From Chamaecrista fasciculata (lineage: Eukaryota; Streptophyta; Magnoliopsida; Fabales; Fabaceae): a DNA stretch of 64,000 bases. The position numbers and the translations under genes were made by a program. Position 1 is the stretch's first letter; each line of letters starts with the position of its first letter. Location: the NCBI GenBank assembly GCA_003254925.1, contig QANZ01030535.1, forward strand, positions 1 to 64,000, given 5' to 3'. Positions 56,197 to 64,000 of this stretch are shown in pieces. The notes beneath the pieces were generated by a model, which searched no databases, was not told the origin of the DNA, and worked only from the letters and a program-made list of their open reading frames with translations.

Positions 56197-56515
56197 TCAC
56201 TACTTCTGCCATTTTTTCTACACTCACCAATCCTTCTGCTTCTCTTTCTTTTTCTTTTTCTTCTCCCACTTCCACGTCCATCTCCATATTACCACTCCAC
56301 TCCTTCCTTTTCATTTCATTATGATGAAATACTTCTTCTCTTACGATTTGCTGCGCATACAGCGACCCGCCGCGAAGAAGTTCATCCAGTCCACCACCAT
56401 CGTTCCCTGCACGGCATCCACGCGCTAGGCTTCGACGCCGCGTATTCCTCCTCCTCTTATTCCTCCTCCTTCTTCTACTAGAACAAGGACTAGTCTAATC
56501 CACGAGGAAGGGGAA
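56197..56515. other. GC-richer unique island, possibly captured gene fragment
   Basis: Ct-rich leader-like DNA followed by a short open stretch from the ATG pair at about 56321 (MMKYFFSYDLLRIQRPAAKK) and a TCC/TCT-rich part. It lies beyond a MULE arm and could be cargo of a broken Pack-MULE. Protein not recognised. Confidence 0.3.
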
Positions 56516-56547
56516 ATGGAAAGTATATATATATATATATATATATA

Positions 56548-56726
56548 CTAGAGGCTTTGCGTGCCTTAACGGGCACACAAATATGTATGTAAAATAAATA
56601 AAGGACTAAATCGTTAACTCAGTAAAAAAGAAGGGATCAAATAATAATTTTTCTCTTATTATTAATTTTGTACTATAGTTTTAAAATGTAGACGACCAGA
56701 AAGGAGTGGAGCCATATAATATAAGA
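56548..56726 (-). mobile_element. Short non-autonomous Helitron, copy D (179 bp)
   Basis: Minus-strand start TCTTATATTATATGGCTCC, end hairpin (TTTGTGTGCCC / GGCACGCAAA) then GCCTCTAG; inserted in a TA repeat. Aligns along its length with copy C at 22409-22588. Confidence 0.8.
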
Positions 56727-57190
56727 TATATACACCTAAAGGAAAGCAAAGTCAAAAAGAAGGATGGTGGGAATTAGGGAAAGTATGCACTTAATAAAGG
56801 AAAGCATTCTTAATTTAAAAAATATGAAAAAGAGGAAAAATAAATTCGGCCAAGGTCAAATGTTATACGTGCCAATAAATGGGGCACTATGAGCAAGACT
56901 GCTCGTAGCAACCTAAGGTAATTCTTCTTACCTATGAACTTTCTGTGAATGTTTCTAGTTGTAACTGATAGTGAGGGTTTGTGGAATGTTGATTTAAGAA
57001 AAAAAAAACAATATAGCTAGGGAACGTAGATGATTTGCGTCATTGAATAAAATTTAATAAGCTCATCGAATTGCTATCATCCATGTAGTTGGTAAACAAC
57101 GAAAAATGATTGGTAATAAGATAATTCTAACTGAAAAAATCGAATTCTAATAAATAATAAGCTAGAGTCTTCAATAAAGTAGAGTTTTTA
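56727..57190. other. AT-rich intergenic DNA
   Basis: No gene recognised between the Helitron and the next MITE. Confidence 0.45.
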
Positions 57191-57505
57191 ATTATAAAGT
57201 ATGAACACTTTATTTGGAGGATGTGTATGTGTGTCACACACATGTTCATATTCGACATCCGTACCACACATTCATAAGTTTTATAATATAAGTTTAGTTT
57301 TTTTATGACTTTAATATAACTAACAATTGAAAATAATGACACATATACCATACATATATTATGAATAAATATTATAATTTTTTAAATTTTTATCAAAATT
57401 AATAAATTTTTAAATATATATATACATATAAATATATGTTGTGTCGTGACATATAATTTTAAAAATTTAACGTGTCAATATATCCATGTCCACTTATGTA
57501 GTTAT
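57191..57505 (-). mobile_element. hAT-type MITE 'GCATGGACAC' family, inverted copy
   Basis: agtatgaacactttatttggagg at the left and tatccatgtccacttatg at the right, with the family core reversed (catacatatattatgaataaatatta, gtgtcgtgacatataa). Ends diverged. Confidence 0.6.
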
Positions 57506-58038
57506 TTTAATATGACCGCTTATTGGTATTTAGCGTGTCGATATATCCATATCCGTGACATGGATATATCGACATATGTATATATACGACCAATTTTAAG
57601 AATTTAGTTATTAAAGACCGGGGAAGCAATCAATGACCTCACAAATATTTAATACAATCTGTTGTCAATTACAAAATTTTCATTGAGATTATAACTTCTA
57701 TATGGCTCTAGGCCAAAAACAAAAGTATATATACGACAACTTATTGGTCAATTGTTGTCTCTTTCTTCCAGATTAAGCGTCTCTATCTTGTAATATATAC
57801 GACAACTTATTGGTCAACTGCTGTCTCTATCTTGTAATTATTATTAATTCATCACGAGCAATATGATAAATCCCACGTTAATTATTATAATAATAAGAAA
57901 TATTAGCAAGAAGAGAGTGTGAGGGTGCGATATATATATCACCGCATCATATTAAAATCCAGAGTCATACATATATGTGTTATTGTTTGGAAGATTGAGA
58001 AGGTAGAAAATCCTTAGTAAGAGACTACTAAGAGCAAA
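57506..58038 (+). promoter_or_regulatory. Upstream region of SABATH gene 4
   Basis: 57890-58038 matches the upstream region of copy 1 (aaatattagcaagaagagagt; tatcaccgcatcatattaaaa; ttgtttggaagattgaga). Such shared upstream blocks within a tandem array point to common regulation inherited from the ancestor gene. Two near copies of tatacgacaacttattggtcaactg occur at about 57728 and 57795. Confidence 0.5.
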
Positions 58039-59235
58039 ATGGAAGGTGATGAGGGAATCAATGTAGTTCCTTCAGATCGATCACAATCCTATCCCATGAA
58101 TGCTGGAGATGGTCCTCATAGCTACGCTAACAATTCTATTGCTCAGGTATACGTATATAGGTCCATAAACATATATGTATATACAAAAATTTTCTAATTT
58201 CAAATTTGAATGTGACGAATCTAGAGTTACATAGTTGTTTCTGAAGATTGCTTTCTCTATCTAGTCGGGACCATTAATAAATGAGGTCAAATTAATTAAG
58301 ACTATAAAGTAGATCGCTCATTTTATGGTCAAACAAGTAAAGTCATTCATACCTTATTTGCTAATCGCCAAAAAGTAAAAAATTATGAAAAATTGATTCC
58401 AAACCTATTTTAGAGTCCGATAATTGAGAGCTAGGGATGATTAAGGGTAAGACATGTGTATTGTGTAGGGTACTACAATCTCCGAACCCAGACCTAGATA
58501 TGAGCTGGAATTAAAATCAATCCACATCTCCAGATTTGCTGGGTACTCTAATCACCATATCCAAACTTGGATTTAGAAGTTTTAAAATAAACTATTTTTT
58601 ATTTATATAAAACATATTTTCATCATATTTTTCATCTATCTATAACAACTAAAAATAAAAAAAAATCATAAATAAGAATGTATTATTAGAATACTTCATT
58701 ATATATAAAATATTTAACAATTTATCTTTATAATTATTTTTTTTAACATATAAAATTTTAGAGTATTATATTTTCATATATAAAAATAAATATTTATTTT
58801 TACGAGTAGGGTATATGGATAGGGGTACCACCATACCCAGACTCGGACCCAGACACAGACTTAGGGCAAAATTTTAAAGTTCCCATTGGGTTTGGGTATT
58901 TTGATAATCCCTACTCGTAGGTCTGAATTCATCGCATTCGGACTTGCAACGAGAGAGATGACCAATTTCGCTAATTTGATTGTGAAACGAGCAACTTATT
59001 ACTTTCGGATCTTGATTTGACCTCGTTTGTTGATAACAATAATTGGATAGAGAAAGTACTTTTCAAAAGCAACACGTAAAATTAGACTCGTTACATTTGA
59101 ACTTGAAGCTAAAGAAATATAACCACATTCAATAGTTTGGGATCAAAATGAAACATTTTACCAATATTTAGGACTAATATGAATCTTTTGAAACATGAAG
59201 GACCAAAATGAACCTTTGATCTACAATTTATTCTT

Positions 59236-59294
<59 letters not shown>

Positions 59295-62200
59295 GTATAT
59301 AATTATAATTACTTGTAGAGGAGAGTAATTGAAGCGTCAAAAGAGCTTATCTATGAAGTGATTGAAGAAAAGCTTGAAATTGATGCAAGCTGTGTGGATG
59401 GGTCAAAGGCATTTGGAATAGCAGATTTAGGATGTTCTGTTGGACAAAACACATTCATGGCAGTGCAGAACATCATAGAAGCAGTGGAAAGAGTGTACAA
59501 AGCAAACAATCAAAGCAATTCATCATCATCACTTGAATTCCATGTGTTCTTCAATGATCATTACAACAATGACTTCAATTCTCTGTTCAGATCATCCTCT
59601 TATGCCTCAAAAAGCTACTATGCTGCTGGTGTAGCTGGATCTTTCTATGGCCGTTTATTTCCAAAGTCAAGCCTTCATTATGTGAATTGCTCTTATTCAC
59701 TTCAATGGATGTCCCAAGTTCCAAAGGAGGTTGTCTTCCTATCTTAATTTTCAAATCAATTAGGTTGCAAAACAACTCAGTTTATATAAAAATTTGGAAT
59801 AATATAGTTATTAGTCCTTAAATTCATACAAAAACAACTATTTATTTCCTAAATATTAAAAATATACTTTTGGGTTCTTTAATTTTTTATAAACATCAAT
59901 TATTCAGTCTCCACAGATAAAATTTAAAGGACTAAATATTTGACATTTATATAAAAAATAAAAATCAAGGATAAAAAAACATATTTCAATATCCAAGGAC
60001 AAAAATTGCAATTTGAAGAAAAATACATGGACCGAAAAATAGGTTTACTCAAAAAGTTGTGTTTAAATTATCTTTTTTTTTTCAAAGAATTATTTTGGCC
60101 TAAATGTATGCCCTGATGTTTATTTTGGTCAATTACTATACATTTCAAAATATTGGTCCTGAATGTTGGCAAAATATTTTATTTTAGTCTCAAATTATTG
60201 AACATGATCACATTTTTCTTGTTTTAAGTTTAAAAATGATGAGTCTTGAGTTACATGTAGCTTTTGGACAGTACTTTCTTTATGCAATTGAGATTGTCAA
60301 CAAACGAGGTTAAATCGGGTCCAAAAAGTAGGCCGCTCATTTCACAGTCAGATCAGACAGGCAAAAGTTGGTCATATCACTCTCATTTCAATTCTGAATG
60401 TAACGAATTCAGAGCTATGAGTTACTTTTAGTAATCAAGTCCTTTTATAACTTAGTTGGGACTGTCTAAAATGAGATCAAATCAAGCTCGAAAGTGGGAT
60501 TGTGGCTAAAAAATAAAAAATTATGAAAAATTACTTTCAAACCCACTTTCGATCACGATTTGATTTTATTTGTTGATGATTTCAACTGAGAAAAAAAAGA
60601 AAAAAGAATCGTTAGAAGTAACCTGTAGCTCCAAACTTGTCGCATTCGGATTTGAAACGAGAGAGATATGACCAACTTCGCTTGTTTGTTTGTAAAATGA
60701 CCAATTTCTCTCGTTTCAAGTTCAGATATGACAAGTTCAGTTGGTCATACATTTAGGATCAAAATAGTCCTTCGACCTTAATTAAAATAATGTCAAATCG
60801 TGTCATCAGTTTACAGGCTAGGCTTACTTGTCTAAGGGTTAGTGAAAAGGATTAAATCAAATTTGATTAAAAATGAATTGAAATGAATTGTTTTTTTTTT
60901 CTTTTGTTAAGGCATATAATTTCAATTATTTATTATTGAAATTTGGGTCTACAGGTTGTGGATAAGAAATCACCTGCTTGGAATGGAAATAAAATTCACT
61001 ATACAACTTCAAGTGTGAAACAAGTTCATGAGGCTTATGCTGCCCAATACAAGAAGGACATTGAATGCTTTCTGAGTGCTAGATCACAAGAAATTGTGGA
61101 AGGAGGATTGATGTTGATTGTGGTGCCTACTCTACCAATTCATTGTATTGCTTCCCAAACTGCTCATGCTGCAGTGGTTAGGCACATCGAAGCCTGCCTT
61201 TCAGAAATGGTCAAACTGGTATGTGAAGACAATGATGACTTAAATTACTTGGATGTCTAATGTCTCTTTGTTTTTTGGAAAAGGAAAGTATAGTTTGTTT
61301 GGATGAGTGAAATTTGGGAGGGAAAATAATTTTTTTAGGGTATTTAAATTGCTTTATAATAAACTTCTTTATTTGGATAAAAATTATTGGTAATTCAAAT
61401 TCTAATGATAATATTATGTGGTATTTGTTAATTGGAATTTGAAAATTTTTTACCCTATTCCATCTTTTTTAAGGGTTAAGTTCAAGTAAATTTTTTTTTT
61501 GGCAAAAGTATCTTTAGTACCCTCAAACTATGGAATAAGTATATGTTGTACCCTCAATTTTTTTTTTAATAGTCAATTATATTCTTAATCTTTCACATTT
61601 GAATCAATTGTACTTTACTCCCTAACTCTGTTAATGAAACTAACAAAAAATGTTGATGTATCACTCTAACTCAATTTAAGTTTAGTGACATGACTTGGTT
61701 CAATCTAAGTTTGTTGACATGGCTCGATTGTATCAAGAAAATTTCTGGAATCCTAATATTTTGGAGTTTGGGTTTGTTTACATAGCTTTCCCGTTTCTCC
61801 AACCCTTCAATTTGCCTTCATTTGAGCTTTTTTGATAAATTAATTCTTAGGTTTTGTTTCTTGGCATCTTCAGAGCATTTTGGTTCAAGAAATTTTATGA
61901 AAACACCTCTTTTGGTTGGCAATAAGGGTTCCACTTTTTTGTGATCTTGATTTGTTGATTCGATTTTTATTCTTTTGGCTCAATCTAGTTCACCAAACAC
62001 TGCAAGAAAATAGGCTTTCAGTGGCGACTTAAAATATCGCCACTAAATGTAGTGCTTTCCGTGGCGATATGTAATGTCGCCACATAACCGAAAATCATTT
62101 GTGGCGACACAAAGAGTGACCACTAAATACATAACTATCAGTGGCGACAAATGTCGCCACGAAATATTGGGACCAATACCTCTTTCCATTTGTTTTTATT

Positions 62201-63482
62201 TGTGTTTAGTGGCGATAACAAAATGTTGCCATTGAAAATAGGGTCGCCACTGAAAATGGGTGTGGATGGCGATATTATTATCGCCAAAAAAAGTCTGTTC
62301 TGTGGCGACATATGTCGCCACAAATTGGGGTAAAGGTGGCGACCCTTATGTCGCCACAAAAATCCATATATATACACATATATATTAGAAAATGTATTAT
62401 TTGATTTCTGAATTTCCACCATGTCAATTATCTCCTATTTGAAATACACTACTAATCAAAATACTCAATTTGATTTTTGAAATATTTCAATTATTAACTA
62501 TTTGATGACTAGTGTTGATTTGGTCCATGAATTTGAACTAAACTTTTTATTTTTTAATTCATAAATTTGTACTAAATTAATACTATTTGATTCATAAATT
62601 TGAACTAATTTTTTACATTTTGATACTTAAATTTGTACTAAATTAATACTGATAGGTCCCTAAATTGGAACTAATTTTATAAGCAGCGACATGAATTGTC
62701 GCCACCGAAAAGCTTTGCAAACAGAGGTATAGGCCACGACTTTGTGTCGCCACCAAAGGTCTTCGGTGGCAACATTTTCAGTTTTGGTGGCGACAAGTGT
62801 AGCCACCGAAAGCCTTGATTTTTGTAGTCAAATCTCTCTCTTTCTCTCTCTCTCTCATTGATCCATTTCAATTTGGCATTTGGTTTGCCAGAAAACGGCA
62901 CACTGGGTATTAGATCCGAATTGGATTGTACAACTCGCCAGTGGTTGAAGACAACCTTTGTCTTGCCTAAACGATGTTGTTTTGTTCCTCTTCTAGCATT
63001 TTGGTCCTTCTAAAAAGTTATGCGTTTTGTAGAAACTACACACGTCTAATGACATTGAGTGAAACAATAAATATTTAAAATTAAGAAAATCATGTTTGTT
63101 TACTTGACCAAAAAAAAAAAACTAACGTTTGTTTGTCTTCACATTGCAGGGACACACTAGTGAAGAGAAAGTTGATGCATTCAACATGCCTATCTACTAT
63201 CCAACATCAAATGAATTGGAGGCAATAATAAAGGAAAATGAGAAATTTGAAATAGAAAGAATGGGCATATTGAATACAATGACTAATATCAAACTTTCTG
63301 TTGAATTGAAAGTTGGGATAATCAGATCAGCCATGGAAGCACTATTCAAACAACACTTTGGAGATGAGGTTATACAAGAGCTATTTCAACGCTTTTCTGA
63401 CAAAGTGGCTCATAATTTATATATGTTAGATCCAAATCCTCCTACTTATGAAGTCTCATTTGTCATTGTCAAACGTAAGTAA
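58039..63482 (+). CDS. SABATH family SAM-dependent carboxyl methyltransferase (gene 4)
   Basis: Four exons: 58039-58146, 59319-59729, 60955-61218, 63150-63482; 371 aa. Same exon phases as gene 2. SYPMNAGDGPHSYANNS near the N-terminus, SAM motif IADLGCSVGQNTF at 70-82, LEFHVFFNDHYNNDF, NCSYSLQWMSQVPKE (the aromatic pocket position is QW here, HW in gene 2), GGLMLIVV and QHFGDEV. Exon 1 has YANNS where others have YTNNS. Exon 3 lacks no codons relative to copy 1, whereas gene 2 lacks one (SSEKVH against SSVKQVH). Reads open with canonical splice sites. A (CT)n(AT)n tract precedes exon 2 and a CACTA element sits in intron 3. Substrate unknown; differences at the pocket between genes 2 and 4 might mean different substrates. 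Confidence 0.92.
58200..59215. repeat. Decayed dispersed repeat in intron 1 of gene 4
   Basis: Long stretch with the recurring phrases of the 24631 MITE family (gtcaaacaagtaaagtcattc, gacgaatctagagttac, ttggatagagaaagtac, ggaccaaaatgaac), split by an unrelated AT-rich insert at about 58430-58910 with 'gggtacta' / 'ccagacccagac' ends. Confidence 0.5.
59236..59295. repeat. (CT)n(AT)n microsatellite
   Basis: About 20 CT units run straight into a TATATA array, ending 24 bases before the exon-2 acceptor of SABATH gene 4. The pyrimidine run may serve as the polypyrimidine tract region and is likely polymorphic. Confidence 0.9.
60090..60780. repeat. Decayed dispersed repeat in intron 2 of gene 4
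   Basis: Begins attattttggcctaaatgt and ends ggatcaaaatagtccttcgacc; contains two head-to-head sets of the family phrases (ggccgctcatttcacagtc; gcttgtttgtttgtaaaatg; gagagatatgaccaac), so it is a TIR element related to 24631-25086. Confidence 0.55.
61501..61690 (+). repeat. MULE arm of the 49314 family
   Basis: ggcaaaagtatctttagtaccc, then caattatattcttaatc, tttgaatcaattgtacttta and ctctgttaatgaaactaac follow the left arm at 49318-49460. The opposite arm is not evident; the DNA to the right (61740-61997) is of higher GC with a leader-like look and may be cargo. Confidence 0.55.
61998..62828. mobile_element. Non-autonomous CACTA (En/Spm) element in intron 3 of gene 4
   Basis: Left end CACTGCAAGAAAATAGG and right end (reverse complement) ACTACAAAAATCAAGG are CACTA-type termini. 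Subterminal regions are filled with gtggcgac / gtcgcca motifs, many as small palindromes (gtggcgacaaatgtcgccac), at 62023-62350 and 62695-62815, the transposase-binding arrangement of this superfamily. The central 62400-62690 part resembles the MITE family of 48202. No transposase. TSD not clear (caa/aaa). Confidence 0.8.
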
Positions 63483-63926
63483 AGTATATGTATATCGTAT
63501 ATGTTGTTTGGTTTTATGAAGTGACAGAATATAAATTGAAGGTTAAATTAATGTAATGGTTGTTTAACTTTAATTAAAGTTTTAAATTAGTCCTTTAATT
63601 AAATTTAAGTTGTGTTGTTAAATTGATCTTCAAGTTTTTATGCCCTTTTATAAAACATGTTTCTTAATAGTTATTTAACTGTTGACAGAAAGAAAACTAA
63701 ATTTGTTGGTAGGCGATTAGAGCCTGACTCACCTAAACTTTCTCTCACTAAAAAAAAAGATTAGATAACTAAACTTGTGATCACATATATTTATATGGAA
63801 ATTCATATGACCACCAAATTTGTTGATGCACAACCATATTTCTAATGCAGAAGAATTATTTAATTATATTTTTAAAATAAATATTATATACTAAAACAAG
63901 ATTAGATTAAATACTAACTCTGATAA
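63483..63926. other. 3' flank of SABATH gene 4
   Basis: gtatatcgtatatgttgtttgg, gtgacagaat and ttgaaggttaaattaatgt match the 3' flank of gene 2 (50551-50620), so the 3' UTR is conserved between the tandem genes. No other gene. Confidence 0.55.
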
Positions 63927-64000
63927 TGTCGCCACCGAAACTAACATTCTGTGGCAACAAATATGTTGCCACCTATACCCCAATTCTGTGGTGATAAAAA
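63927..64000. repeat. Edge of another CACTA-like element
   Basis: gtcgccaccgaaactaac, tgtggcaacaaatatgttgccacc and tgtggtgataaaaa repeat the subterminal motif of the element at 61998-62828. It continues past the window end. Confidence 0.55.

Noticed and set aside
62138-62422. Open frames on both strands in the CACTA element
   Set aside because: They are made of the subterminal repeat motifs and have no domain likeness.
62020-62830. CRISPR-like or tandem array of gtggcgac repeats
   Set aside because: Repeats are 8 bp, in both orientations and irregularly spaced: subterminal motifs of a CACTA element in a plant genome.

Overview
The window is eudicot plant nuclear DNA. Coding islands are small and intron-bearing, the background is AT-rich and crowded with plant transposon families (short Helitrons, MULE and hAT MITEs, CACTA, L1-type LINE, tRNA-derived SINEs, gypsy/copia remnants), and the recognisable proteins are plant versions of eIF5, a RING-CH membrane E3 ligase, an EEF1A-type lysine methyltransferase and SABATH methyltransferases. 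Three runs or points of N (22260, 23865-23880, 36899-37374) show a draft assembly. I cannot place it to genus.

Layout. 1-1999: right part of a fossil with a gypsy-type transposon domain. About 2.9-7.5 kb: RING-CH E3 ligase gene (+), with a MITE upstream of its coding exons and a SINE in an intron. 8983-10758: TIR DNA transposon with 3-bp TSD and internal tandem repeats. 11025-13740: eIF5 gene (-), intronless coding region, leader intron, and an 86-codon upstream ORF. 14458-17466: 5'-truncated LINE. 17.5-27 kb: gene-poor, with four short Helitrons, several MITEs and one small membrane-protein gene (last exon at 22.8-23.2 kb). 28011-33287: seven-exon METTL10/AR401-type protein methyltransferase (-).

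34.2-63.5 kb: a tandem SABATH carboxyl-methyltransferase cluster (+). It holds one wrecked copy (34269-40302), one apparently intact four-exon gene (44961-50550, 372 aa), an orphan first exon (55085-55192), a second apparently intact gene (58039-63482, 371 aa), and an exon-3 relic at about 50.8 kb. The wrecked copy has a solo LTR in exon 2 with an exact AAAAG target duplication; that LTR is itself split by a 2.3-kb Pack-MULE carrying a hydroxypyruvate-reductase gene fragment. A second Pack-MULE (53714-54790, 9-bp TSD TAATATTAA) carries a SufE fragment. The rest of the cluster is padded by MULE-MITEs, hAT MITEs, a CACTA element and duplicated intergenic blocks.

The most notable items are the nested LTR/Pack-MULE insertion, the two host-gene captures, the Helitron family defined by its terminal hairpin and CTAG end, the eIF5 upstream ORF, and a 211-bp apparently identical exon-3 duplication inside the SABATH pseudogene. 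I found no evidence for a wholly new biological system. Splice sites were assigned by eye from reading frame and GT/AG; no database search was possible.
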